Positions 42,518 through 51,047 of a stretch of DNA of 64,000 nucleotides are shown piece after piece. A program made the translations under genes and the position numbers. The notes beneath the pieces were generated by a model. The model was not told the DNA's origin. It did no database searches and was given only the letters and a program-made list of their open reading frames with translations. Positions within the stretch are counted from its first letter, which is position 1, and each line of letters starts with the position of its first letter. Location: positions 248,001 through 312,000 of the forward strand of contig NZ_JABTEX010000002.1 in the NCBI RefSeq assembly GCF_015711645.1, read 5' to 3'. This stretch comes from Planomonospora sp. ID82291 (GTDB lineage: Bacteria > Actinomycetota > Actinomycetes > Streptosporangiales > Streptosporangiaceae).

Positions 42518-43458
42518 GTCCATCGGTGGGCGTGGTCATCCCCACGCGCGGAGACCGGCCCGACCACCTGCGCGCGGCCACGTGCGCCGCTCTCGCGCAG
42601 GACTACCCGGGCTCCGTCGAGATCGTCGTCGTCGTCGACGGCGGGGAGCCGTCACGGGTGGCCGGCCAGGTGGCCGACCTCCTCGCGGGACGGGCCCTGG
42701 CGGTCCGGGGGCGGACCTCACCGGGGGAGCGCGGCGTGCGGGTGCTGGCCAACCGGCTCACCCCCGGCCTGCCGGGTGCGCGCAACACCGGCATCGCCGC
42801 CCTCGGCACCGATCTGGTGGCCTTCTGCGACGACGACGACCGGTGGCTGCCGGGGAAGGTCGCCGCTCAGGTCGCGGCGGTGGAGGCGGAGCCGGGAGCG
42901 GAGTTCGCCAGCTGCGCCATCGAGGTGGAGCACGGCTCCCGCCGGATCCCCCGCCTGGCCGGCACCCGCCGGGTGACCCGTGAGCAGCTCGTCCGCTCGC
43001 GCATGGTGATGGTCCACTCCTCGACGTTCCTGTTCCGGCGCGGAGCCCTCTGGGTGGACGAGAGCGCCCCCGCGGGCCAGAACGAGGACTGGGACCTGGC
43101 CCTGCGCGCGGCCGGCCGCCGTCCGATCGTGCATGTCGACCGCCCGCTGGTGCGGGTGCGCTGGGGCGGTTCCATGTACGCGACCCGCTGGGCCGATCGC
43201 ATCGCAGGTCTGGAGTGGATGCTGGCCCGGCACCCGGATCTGGCCGTAGACCCGCGCGGCGCGGCGCGGATCTACGGCCAACTCGCCTTCCACCACGCGG
43301 CCCTGGGCCGCCGGAGGGAGGCGGGCCGCTGGGCCTGGCGGGCCTTCACCGCCAGGCGCGGCGAACCCCGCGCGCCGATCGCCCTGGCCGTGGCCCTCGG
43401 CCTGGTGCCCGCGCAGGCGGTCCTGCACCGCCTGCACCACCACGGACACGGCATCTGA
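42514..43458 (+). CDS. GT2-family glycosyltransferase
   Basis: A 314-residue GT-A enzyme. The N-terminus is VGVVIPTRGDRPDHLRAA, the donor-side motif is GARNTGIAALGTDLVAFCDDDDRW, and NEDWDLALRAAGR is the conserved later part. It has no membrane segment. It is coupled to the sulfotransferase upstream (4-base overlap) and to the GT26 gene downstream (TGATG). It probably adds a sugar to the lipid-linked repeat unit; sugar and linkage are unknown. Confidence 0.88.
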   Translation: MSPSVGVVIPTRGDRPDHLRAATCAALAQDYPGSVEIVVVVDGGEPSRVAGQVADLLAGRALAVRGRTSPGERGVRVLANRLTPGLPGARNTGIAALGTDLVAFCDDDDRWLPGKVAAQVAAVEAEPGAEFASCAIEVEHGSRRIPRLAGTRRVTREQLVRSRMVMVHSSTFLFRRGALWVDESAPAGQNEDWDLALRAAGRRPIVHVDRPLVRVRWGGSMYATRWADRIAGLEWMLARHPDLAVDPRGAARIYGQLAFHHAALGRRREAGRWAWRAFTARRGEPRAPIALAVALGLVPAQAVLHRLHHHGHGI

Positions 43459-44474
43459 TGCGGGCCGGGGCGGGCCACGCGCCGGTGGTCGCGGACGGGC
43501 GTCTGGCGATGGCCCTGACACCGGACGCCCCGCGGGGCCCGGCAGGGCCGGCGGGAGCGGCGAAACCGGTGAAGGCGGTGAGGTCGGCGCTCGCCGCGGA
43601 CCCGGTGCGGGCGGTGCGGCCGGGACGATCCGGGAAACCGGAGAAGGCGGCCTCCGCGGGCGCGCCGGTCCCGCGGCAGCGGCCGCGACCCGACAAGGCC
43701 ACCCGCAGGCGGCTCCGCCGCCGCGTCCGGGTGGCGGGTCTCGCGATCGACCCGATGACCGAGACCGAGGTGGTCGACCACGTGGTGGCCGCGTTGAAAC
43801 GGGGCGAGGGCGGTCACATCGTCACCCCGAACGTGGACATCAGCCGGGCCGTGGCCCGCGATGCGGCGCTGCGCCGGCTGGTCGAGGGCGCCGATCTCGC
43901 GGTCGCCGACGGCATGCCGCTGGTGTGGGCGGCGAGGCTGCTCGGCACCCCTCTGCCCGGCCGGGTCACCGGTGCGGACCTGATCTGGTCCCTGTCGGAG
44001 GCGGCGGCCTTCTACCGCTACCCGATCTACCTGCTGGGCGGCCCGCCGGGCGTGGCGGAGCAGGCGGCGGTCAGGCTGGCGGACCGCCATCCGGGACTGC
44101 TCGTCTCCGGGGTGGACGCGCCGCCGTACGGGTTCGAGGACGTCCCCGGCGGCTACGACCGCATCCGGGAGGCGATCGTGGCCGCCGGTCCCCGGGTGGT
44201 CTTCGTCGGGCTGGGCTTCCCCAAGCAGGACCGGCTGATCGCCAGGCTCCGTGAGGAGCTGCCGGGCACCTGGTTCATCGGCTGCGGGTCGGCCATCGCC
44301 TTCGCCGCCGGGGCCGTGCGCCGTGCGCCGACGTGGATGCAGCGGTCCGGCCTGGAGTGGCTCTTCCGGCTGCTCAGCGAGCCGGGCCGGCTGGCCCGCC
44401 GCTACCTGGCCGAGGACCTGCCGTACGCGCTGAAACTGCTCACCGTCTGCCTGGTCAAGCGGCTGTTCTCCTGA
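43458..44474 (+). CDS. WecG/TagA/CpsF (GT26) glycosyltransferase with long N-terminal tail
   Basis: A 338-residue protein. From about residue 90 it is a normal GT26 enzyme: VRVAGLAIDPMTETEVVDHV, TPNVDISRAVARDAALRRLV, ADGMPLVWAARLLG, GLGFPKQDRLI and the basic C-terminal membrane-associating region (FRLLSEPGRLARRYLAED). The first 90 residues are Ala/Pro/Lys/Arg-rich and probably disordered. GT26 enzymes add N-acetylmannosamine or similar sugars to polyprenyl-linked glycans. It is last in the plus-strand run; the next gene is convergent. Confidence 0.88.
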   Translation: MRAGAGHAPVVADGRLAMALTPDAPRGPAGPAGAAKPVKAVRSALAADPVRAVRPGRSGKPEKAASAGAPVPRQRPRPDKATRRRLRRRVRVAGLAIDPMTETEVVDHVVAALKRGEGGHIVTPNVDISRAVARDAALRRLVEGADLAVADGMPLVWAARLLGTPLPGRVTGADLIWSLSEAAAFYRYPIYLLGGPPGVAEQAAVRLADRHPGLLVSGVDAPPYGFEDVPGGYDRIREAIVAAGPRVVFVGLGFPKQDRLIARLREELPGTWFIGCGSAIAFAAGAVRRAPTWMQRSGLEWLFRLLSEPGRLARRYLAEDLPYALKLLTVCLVKRLFS

Positions 44475-44490
44475 GACCCGGGCCGCCCGC

Positions 44491-45393
44491 TCAACCGCGG
44501 GCCAGCTCCCTGACCCGCCGGGCCTCCTCCTCGCTGAGGCGACCGCCCGCCTCGGCGAGGGCCCGGCGGGAGTCCATCGGCCGGTAGGCCGTGCGGGACA
44601 GGCCGTGCCAGGCGAAGCCGCGGGCGGTGGAGCCCGGGGCCGTGCAGGCGTGGCGGATGCGGCCCTCGGCCCGCGCCGACCAGGTCAGTCCGGCCCAGTC
44701 GTACAGGCGGCGGAACCCCTCCACCGGGGCGGCGGCCAGCTCCTCGTAGCGGACCAGCAGGATCTCCGGGTGCCGGGCGGCCAGGTCGGCGGCGACGGCG
44801 GCGGCGGTCCGCCAGAGGGCGACGTTCTTGACCAGCGGGTCCTGGCAGCCGACCAGCGGACGCAGTTCCTCCACCCGGGGGTGGTCCCGGACCAGCAGCG
44901 GCTGCTCCAGCAGCTCGTGGAAGTACACCGTCCAGCCGAGCCGCCGCCAGCTCCCGGCGAACGCCACCGGGTCGCGGACCAGGATGATCACCCGGCAGCC
45001 CAGCCGGTGGGCGAACCAGCCCGCGGAGAACAGCGCGAACGGGTCGTCGAGCAGCGCCCGGCGGCCGGTCAGCCGCCCGAAGGTGAACGCGGCGCCGTAC
45101 CGGACCATGCGGGCCAGGTCGTACGGCGCGCGGTTGCGGCGCAACTCGGCCAGGAACCGGTAGCGCAGGGAGACGGTGTCGGTGAAGGCCCGCAGCCAGG
45201 CCTCGTCGTCGTCGGCGCAGATGTACTGGAAGCGGTGGGTGACGTCGGCGTCGAGCACGCCGGGGGAGCGGCCCGGCCGGGGCAGCGGGTTGAGCGGCTC
45301 GTTGACGTAGACCAGCTCGCCGCCCGCCGCGAGCATCCGGCCCGTCCAGCTGGTGCCGCTCCGGGGCAGCCCGGTCACCAGCACGGGGGTCAC
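44491..45393 (-). CDS. Sulfotransferase 2
   Basis: A 300-residue PAPS-dependent sulfotransferase. The PAPS loop is GLPRSGTS (8-15), the 3'-phosphate segment is VIILVRDPVAFAGSWRRLG, and the C-terminal part ends in a helix rich in Arg and Glu. It is the last gene of a minus-strand operon running from 49648 and faces the GT26 gene with a 16-bp gap. The ATG start is 25 bp after the stop of sulfotransferase 3. The acceptor is probably the polysaccharide made by this region. Confidence 0.87.
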   Translation of the reverse strand: MTPVLVTGLPRSGTSWTGRMLAAGGELVYVNEPLNPLPRPGRSPGVLDADVTHRFQYICADDDEAWLRAFTDTVSLRYRFLAELRRNRAPYDLARMVRYGAAFTFGRLTGRRALLDDPFALFSAGWFAHRLGCRVIILVRDPVAFAGSWRRLGWTVYFHELLEQPLLVRDHPRVEELRPLVGCQDPLVKNVALWRTAAAVAADLAARHPEILLVRYEELAAAPVEGFRRLYDWAGLTWSARAEGRIRHACTAPGSTARGFAWHGLSRTAYRPMDSRRALAEAGGRLSEEEARRVRELARG

Positions 45394-45418
45394 CGGCCGC
45401 CTCCGGCCGCGCGCGGTG

Positions 45419-46276
45419 TCAGGACCGCCACGACGGCTCCGCGCCGAGCCAGGAGGTCAGCAGGGCGTCGGACGCCTCGAAGCGGGCGGCCAGCTCGCGG
45501 CGGAGCGACGGGGGCATCGGAGCGGGCCGGGGACGGGCGTTGTGCCGGTCGACGACCGGGTCGCCGAGGTGCGGCAGGCCGAGGAACCGCAGGACCCGGT
45601 CGTAGACGGGCGCCGGCCGGGCGAAGAACTCCCCGCTGTCCAGCACGAGGACCCGGTCCCGGCCGACCAGCGGCTCCAGCCGGGCGAGCTGCTCGGCGTA
45701 GCGGCCCCGGGCCAGGTAGGCGTGGTGGCGGTGGGCGTGGTGCGCCGAGTACGGCGCGGCGACGAGGGACTCCTCCGCCCCGGCCAGCCGCTCCTCCTCC
45801 AGCTCCACGGCCCGGGCGAAGCAGGGTTCGGTCTCGAAACCCCGGGCCAGCTCGTGGGCGTGCGCGGAGAAGGCGCGCTCGACCGGGTCGCGGACCAGCA
45901 CGATCAGCTTCACCCCCGGCAGGTCCGCGGCGATCCGGGCGGCGGCCAGCGGGTGGAACAGGTAGTAGGGCGCCGACTCGAAGGCCTGGGGACGCTGGCC
46001 GTACCGGCGGGACAGGCGCAGGGTCGCCCCCCGCAGCGGGAAGTGCGCCCGGTACCAGGCCAGGCCGCGGTCGTAGGCCACGTCGAAGTAGTGCACGCCC
46101 TTGTGCAGGACGGGCTTGAGGACGAGCGGATGGCGGGCCAGCGCCCGGTAGAGCGAGGTCGTGCCGGAGCGCTGCGCCCCGACGACCAGGAAGGACGGCA
46201 GGACCCGGTTGCCGGAGGTGAGCCGTCCCGTGGTCCGGGAGACGGCGTGCACGGAGCGTTTGAGCGCGGGTCTCAC
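45419..46276 (-). CDS. Sulfotransferase 3 (heparan N-sulfotransferase-like)
   Basis: A 285-residue sulfotransferase. The PAPS loop is VVGAQRSGTTSLY (32-44), followed by KGVHYFD and VRDPVERAFSAHAHELA, a pattern resembling the sulfotransferase domain of glycosaminoglycan-modifying enzymes. It is clearly different from the other two sulfotransferases here, so three separate acceptor positions are possible. The GTG start overlaps the stop of the phosphotransferase gene by four bases. Confidence 0.88.
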   Translation of the reverse strand: MRPALKRSVHAVSRTTGRLTSGNRVLPSFLVVGAQRSGTTSLYRALARHPLVLKPVLHKGVHYFDVAYDRGLAWYRAHFPLRGATLRLSRRYGQRPQAFESAPYYLFHPLAAARIAADLPGVKLIVLVRDPVERAFSAHAHELARGFETEPCFARAVELEEERLAGAEESLVAAPYSAHHAHRHHAYLARGRYAEQLARLEPLVGRDRVLVLDSGEFFARPAPVYDRVLRFLGLPHLGDPVVDRHNARPRPAPMPPSLRRELAARFEASDALLTSWLGAEPSWRS

Positions 46277-47172
46277 GTCAGGACCTCCTGGGCGTCGACG
46301 GCGGGGTTGAGCCACGTGGCGGGCGGGCCGAGCGGCTCGTGCCCGTCGGCGGCGTGCCGGTGGGCCAGCGCGGTCAGGTAGTGGACCGCGGCCGACCGGG
46401 CCTCGCCCGCCGACAGGCCGAACGGGGCCAGCAGCGGCAGCGCCTGCGCCAGGCACGCGCGGGCGGCGGTCGCCGGGTCCATCCGGCGCAGGGCCCGCTG
46501 CAGGAAGTGGTGGAGCGCGTCGAAGCCGGGCGGCACGCCGGTGCCGAACCGCTCCCAGTCCCACACCAGCAGCCGGTCGTCCGGGCCGCGCGCGATGTTC
46601 CACGGGGAGAAGTCGCCGTGCCAGGCGAAGGGCTGCTCGCCGATCCCGCTGATCTCGCGGATCGCCTCGGTGCGCAGGTCCTCCCCGGCGGTGCCGCGCC
46701 GGACGGGCAGGGGGGACAGCGCGAGGACCGACAGGCCGCGCCAGGAGCCGTGGTGGAGCACGGTCGGCGGGACGACGGTCTTCAGCGGCGTCTCGGCGAG
46801 CAGGGCGAGCGTCCGCGCCTCGTGCGCGACGAGCTCCCGGGCGCGCTCGGTGTCGCCGATCTTGACGAAGGCGATCGGGCCGTCCGGTCCCCGGGCCTCC
46901 AGGATCGGTTTGCGGTTGGCCCGCCGGGCGGGGCGCACGTGGAGGATCACCCGGATCGGGGTGTCCAGCACCTCGCTGAGGTGGGTCTCGATGCTGTCCC
47001 GCCCGGCGGGGACCATGACCCTGCCGCCGGGGTGCCACCAGGCCCGCGGGACGAGCCGGCGGGGGAGCAGGGGGTGCGGGAGCAGGCTGTACGGCCGGGC
47101 CTCGCCGGGACCGGGGAACAGCAGGCCGATCGTCCGGTCGAGGTAGCGCAGCCGGACCCGCGCGTCGTTCAT
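46273..47172 (-). CDS. Aminoglycoside-phosphotransferase-fold protein
   Basis: A 299-residue kinase-like protein. The catalytic HGDFSPWN (H185-N192) and the metal-binding WDWERFG are present, with a Lys in IAFVKIGDTE that may anchor ATP. Given its place inside a polysaccharide operon (four-base overlaps on both sides with the ligase/polymerase and sulfotransferase 3), it probably phosphorylates a sugar or lipid intermediate rather than a drug. No resistance role should be assumed. The first 60 residues are basic and Pro-rich. Confidence 0.75.
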   Translation of the reverse strand: MNDARVRLRYLDRTIGLLFPGPGEARPYSLLPHPLLPRRLVPRAWWHPGGRVMVPAGRDSIETHLSEVLDTPIRVILHVRPARRANRKPILEARGPDGPIAFVKIGDTERARELVAHEARTLALLAETPLKTVVPPTVLHHGSWRGLSVLALSPLPVRRGTAGEDLRTEAIREISGIGEQPFAWHGDFSPWNIARGPDDRLLVWDWERFGTGVPPGFDALHHFLQRALRRMDPATAARACLAQALPLLAPFGLSAGEARSAAVHYLTALAHRHAADGHEPLGPPATWLNPAVDAQEVLT

Positions 47173-48464
47173 ACGGTGGCCCCCCGTGCCATGGTGTTCC
47201 TCCAGAGCAGTGCGAAGGAGATCAGATAGAGGCTGAGCGGCGTGACCAGCCCGTCGTAGACGAACATGTAGAGCAGGGTGAGGATCATCACCAGGACGCC
47301 GGCCATGCCGATCGGCGACCGGTCGGACCAGTGGCGGCGGACGGCTCCGGCGAAGAACGCGACGTAGAGCGCGGCGCCGACGAAACCCTGAGTGATCATC
47401 AGATGCCAGAGCTGGCCGTCGCTGCCCAGCGGCGGGTGGCCGCAGGTGTCGCACCAGTCGCTCTTGCCGGTGGTGATCGTCCGGTAGTTGCCCCGGGCGC
47501 TGCGGTTGTTGCCGTAGCCGATGAAGGGGGAGGTGCGCGCCGCGGCGATGGTGGCCGACACGGTGAAGGCGCGGATGTCGTTGCTGTGCGGGTTGTCCAG
47601 CCGCTGGGCGACCAGCGGCTGGAGCGGGCTGAGCGCGAAGGCCAGCGCCCCGGCCGCGACGGCGGCGCAGATCGCCAGGCGGCGCCGTGCGCCCGTCCTC
47701 AGGACCAGGTAGGCGGCGGCGACGCCCAGGCCGATCCAGAGGCCGCGGTTGAGCGAGTAGACGACCGGGATCGAGGCGAGGGCGAGCAGCGCGAGCGCGG
47801 CCAGGCGCCGGTGCGGCCCGCCGTACACCCACCAGCCGACCGCGAACCAGACGAGCAGGACCGAGAGGTTGCCGCCCCAGGCGTTGGCCCACTCGAAGGG
47901 CGCCTCGGGGCGCGGGGAGGCGTGGCCGAGGACCTTCTGCATCTGGGCGGCGGTGGGGTGGATCAGGTTCTGGACGAAGGCGTTGCCGCTGATCCACCCG
48001 GGCAGGAGCCGCTCCAGGGGCGAGGTGAACTGCACGTGCGGCGCGAACACGCCCAGCAGGCCGCCCGCGACGGTCGTGACGAACAGCGCGCCGAGCATGC
48101 GGACCAGCGCGAGCTGCGGCAGTTCCTGCTCGGTGAGGTTCCCCAGGTAGAGGACCATGATCGTCAGAGAGAGGTAGAGGGCCAGGCGCATCAGGTAGCC
48201 GATCACCCGTCCCGCGCCGAACTCGCCGTAGGTGTCCGGGGGCATCTCGCCGAGCATGAGCGCGCTGACCAGGTAGCCGGCGAGCAGCAGCAGCCAGATC
48301 CCGAATCCCTTCGGCACCCGGACCGGCCGTCGCCGCCACAGGACGACCGCCATCGGGGGAGCGAGCACGATCACCGCCAGCCCGCCGAAGCCCAGCATCC
48401 ACCAGACGGGGTAGCCGACGAGGAACGCGGCGATGGGCCAGCTCGCCGGGTGGGGGCCTCTCAC
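47169..48464 (-). CDS. O-antigen ligase/polymerase-like membrane protein
   Basis: A 431-residue polytopic protein with about ten hydrophobic segments. It has a large external loop that contains Arg and His residues and two Cys (SDWCDTCGHPPLGSDGQLWHLMI), and the conserved-type segment GYGNNRSARGNYR. This fits the Wzy_C/RfaL ligase-polymerase superfamily, which joins lipid-linked repeat units or ligates the chain. Translation is coupled to the Wzz-like gene upstream (GTGA) and to the phosphotransferase gene downstream (ATGA). Confidence 0.82.
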   Translation of the reverse strand: MRGPHPASWPIAAFLVGYPVWWMLGFGGLAVIVLAPPMAVVLWRRRPVRVPKGFGIWLLLLAGYLVSALMLGEMPPDTYGEFGAGRVIGYLMRLALYLSLTIMVLYLGNLTEQELPQLALVRMLGALFVTTVAGGLLGVFAPHVQFTSPLERLLPGWISGNAFVQNLIHPTAAQMQKVLGHASPRPEAPFEWANAWGGNLSVLLVWFAVGWWVYGGPHRRLAALALLALASIPVVYSLNRGLWIGLGVAAAYLVLRTGARRRLAICAAVAAGALAFALSPLQPLVAQRLDNPHSNDIRAFTVSATIAAARTSPFIGYGNNRSARGNYRTITTGKSDWCDTCGHPPLGSDGQLWHLMITQGFVGAALYVAFFAGAVRRHWSDRSPIGMAGVLVMILTLLYMFVYDGLVTPLSLYLISFALLWRNTMARGATV

Positions 48465-49648
48465 GGGGGGAACACCCGCCTGCCGGTGGGCGGCGTCCCG
48501 TGCAGGGCGGCGCGCATGTCGGAGAGGGCGATCTCGGCGGTGGCGTCGGCCTCGGGGAGGGGGGCGCGGGGGTTCCCGCCGCCGGAGGGGATCAGCGTGC
48601 CCCCGGTGGGCTCGACGAGGCGCACGGCCCGCGGCCTGTCGGGGGCCGCCTCCGTGGCGACGACCGCACCGGCCACCGGGACGCGGCTCTCGCGCAGCTG
48701 CCGTACGGCCCGCGCCACGTCCCGGGACGACGTCCCGGGAAGGGGGATCAGCAGCACGGCGCCGTCCGCGCCCGTCAGGTCCGCCACCTCCTGGCCGGTG
48801 ACGAGGTCGATGCCGGTCAGGCGGGCGAGGTCGCGGGGCTCGCGGATCCGGGTGTCGAGGCGGTCGCGGATCCAGGCGAGGCCGACTCCGGCGAGCAGGC
48901 CGATCATGAACCCGCTGCCGAGGTACAGCGGGGGGCTGGGGGTGCTGGGGCGGTCCGGGGCGACCGCCTCGCTGATCACCGAGCCCGGGGTGACCGCGAC
49001 GGTCTTGAGCGCGTCGTACTTGACGGTGAGGTTGTAGACCTGGCGGCTGAGGACGCTCCGCCGCTGCAGGGCGATGGTGTGGCCGGCGGTCCCCCGGTCC
49101 AGTCCGGGCAGGTCGGCGACCACCTCGGTGAGGCTCTCGTTGACCTGCCGGAGCTTGCTCAGGAGCGTCTTGAGCTGGACGGCCAGGGCCTCGTCGGCGG
49201 CCTCGCGGCGGTGGGCCAGGTAGGCCTGGGCGTACGCGCTGGCCCCCGCGGCGGCGCTGTGGGGGTCGGCGGCGGTGTAGGAGATCTCCAGGACCGAGGT
49301 GTTGGGCGGCACGGCGACGTCGACGGGGCCGGGGCTGCTCTTGAGCGCGGCCTGGGCCTTCCTGGCGACCACGGCGGACCGGGCGATCTGGGCCTCGGTG
49401 TCGAGGTTGAGGGCCTCCCGCTGCCGGTTGGTCACCTGGTTGGTCTGCTCCTGCACGCCGGTCGGGGTCACCAGGACGTAGGTGGAGGCGGTGTAGGCGG
49501 GCGGGGTGGCCCAGAGCAGGGCGCCGCCGCCGCCGGTCCCGGCGACGAGGCAGAGCAGGAGGGTCAGCCAGCGGCGGCGGAGCAGGGACGCGTAATCCGC
49601 CAGGTCTCCGCCGGAGCGGCGGACGGGAGGGTCCGGCGACAGGCTCAT
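48461..49648 (-). CDS. Wzz/chain-length-determinant-like protein
   Basis: A 395-residue protein with an N-terminal transmembrane helix (RWLTLLLCLVAGTGGGGALLW), an external coiled-coil part rich in Gln, Ala and Leu (about 85-225) and a second helix (LGSGFMIGLLAGVGLAWI). A C-terminal cytosolic part resembles a degenerate tyrosine-kinase/ParA-like domain without a clear Walker A. Such proteins set polymer length and help export. It is the first gene of the minus-strand operon; the AT-rich gap 49649-49904 probably holds its promoter. Confidence 0.82.
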   Translation of the reverse strand: MSLSPDPPVRRSGGDLADYASLLRRRWLTLLLCLVAGTGGGGALLWATPPAYTASTYVLVTPTGVQEQTNQVTNRQREALNLDTEAQIARSAVVARKAQAALKSSPGPVDVAVPPNTSVLEISYTAADPHSAAAGASAYAQAYLAHRREAADEALAVQLKTLLSKLRQVNESLTEVVADLPGLDRGTAGHTIALQRRSVLSRQVYNLTVKYDALKTVAVTPGSVISEAVAPDRPSTPSPPLYLGSGFMIGLLAGVGLAWIRDRLDTRIREPRDLARLTGIDLVTGQEVADLTGADGAVLLIPLPGTSSRDVARAVRQLRESRVPVAGAVVATEAAPDRPRAVRLVEPTGGTLIPSGGGNPRAPLPEADATAEIALSDMRAALHGTPPTGRRVFPP

Positions 49649-49904
49649 GCGTGTGGTCCCTCTCGGGGCTGGGCCTCGCGGGGGGAGGCTGACGCTGGGA
49701 ACCCTAGGACTATAGGCCGGAATGCTATTTTCCTGACCGCATACCTAAGATTTTCTTGGTGCGCCGACGGCCGATCACGTCGAGATAACGGGCGTTCATC
49801 CGATATTTCCCCGTCGCTGCGCCGCGCGGGCGGCACGGTCCGGCAAAGTATGCGACGCGGCACGTCGGAGAGGTGGGAGGGTGTGACCCGCGGAAGGTAA
49901 AGAA
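49649..49904. promoter_or_regulatory. AT-rich divergent promoter region
   Basis: 256 bp between the Wzz-like operon (-) and the glycosidase gene (+). It is markedly richer in A and T than its surroundings (for example CTATAGG and TATTTTCC around 49710-49735, and CCTAAGATTTTC). I see no clear -35/-10 pair or long dyad, but it must carry promoters for both sides. Confidence 0.5.
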
Positions 49905-51047
49905 ATGTGCGGACGGACCGGCTGCGAGGAACCGTTGTATCGGATAAATGCCGATTTAAGGCCAATTCTGAGGGTGTCCCTGGCCGCCGGCGCCGGCCTG
50001 GCCCTCGTACTGGGGCTGGGCGCGTGCGGCCAGGCGTCGGGCGTCGCCTCGGAGACGCCGCGGCAGAGCGCGCCCCGCGGCAGGCTGCTGGACCTGCACG
50101 CGACGTCGGCGGCGGCCTGCGAGGCCAGTGTGAAGCTCATCCCCTCGTGCGGAGCCTGGTGGGGCCTGGCCCCGGAGGTCTTCACCGGCCGGCCGCCCGA
50201 CCGGGCGCTGGCCCGGGCCGAGAAGCGCATGGGCCGCAGGGCCGGTGTCGTGCACGTCTACCACCGGGAGGGGGAGCTCTTCCCCACCCCGCAGGAGCTG
50301 GCGATCGCCCGCGACCCCGCCGGGCGCAGGCTGCTGCTGGTCAACTGGAAGCCGTCGTTCGACCGCACCTGGGCGGAGATCGCCGCCGGGGCCCTGGACG
50401 AGCGGATCGACCGGCTGGCCGCGCACATCCGCACGACCTTCCCCGAGCGGTTCTTCCTGACCGTCCACCACGAGCCGGAGAACGACGTGCGGGACGACCC
50501 GGCCTCCGGGATGACCGCCCGCGACTACGCGGCGATGTACCGGCACGTGGTGACGCGCCTGCGGGCCGGCGGCGTGCGGAACGCGATCACCGTCATGACC
50601 TACATGGGTGCGCCGAACTGGGCGGCCGAGCCCTGGTTCGAGCAGCTCTACCCCGGCGACGACGTGGTCGACTGGGTCGCCATGGACCCCTACGCCGACG
50701 ACCGGGTCCAGACCTTCGACGGACTGGTCAACAAGACCCGCAAGGAGTTCCCCGACTGGCCGGGGTTCTACCGCTGGATGCAGTGGCGCTTCCCGGGCAA
50801 GCCCATCATGGTCGCCGAGTGGGGGGTGTTCGAGCGCCGGGAGCAGCCGTGGTTCAAGTCGGCGTTCTTCACCTCCGTCCGCCAGGAGCTGCGGCGCTAC
50901 CCGCAGATCAAGGCGCTGGTCTACTTCGACTCACCGAGCGCCCCGCGGGGCGACACCCGGTTCGACACCACTCCCGCCGGACGCCGCGCCTTCCGGGAGC
51001 TCGCCCGCGATCCCCACCTGGGCGCCACCGCGGTTCCGCAGAAGTGA
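49905..51047 (+). CDS. Lipoprotein glycoside hydrolase of clan GH-A (GH26-like)
   Basis: A 380-residue exported protein. A hydrophobic signal segment ends in the lipobox LGAC (C41). The mature part has the general acid/base Glu in TVHHEPEND (E190) and the nucleophile Glu in MVAEWGVFE (E305), the pattern of GH26-type endo-glycanases. It may trim or release the polymer made by the neighbouring genes. The start at 49905 has GGAAGG upstream; a TTG at 49935 behind GAGGAA would give a more usual signal peptide. The 3' end overlaps the convergent exporter gene by 117 bp. Confidence 0.78.
   Translation: MCGRTGCEEPLYRINADLRPILRVSLAAGAGLALVLGLGACGQASGVASETPRQSAPRGRLLDLHATSAAACEASVKLIPSCGAWWGLAPEVFTGRPPDRALARAEKRMGRRAGVVHVYHREGELFPTPQELAIARDPAGRRLLLVNWKPSFDRTWAEIAAGALDERIDRLAAHIRTTFPERFFLTVHHEPENDVRDDPASGMTARDYAAMYRHVVTRLRAGGVRNAITVMTYMGAPNWAAEPWFEQLYPGDDVVDWVAMDPYADDRVQTFDGLVNKTRKEFPDWPGFYRWMQWRFPGKPIMVAEWGVFERREQPWFKSAFFTSVRQELRRYPQIKALVYFDSPSAPRGDTRFDTTPAGRRAFRELARDPHLGATAVPQK

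Noticed and set aside
46273-47172. Aminoglycoside resistance gene
   Set aside because: Only the general kinase fold motif is shared; the operon context is polysaccharide synthesis.
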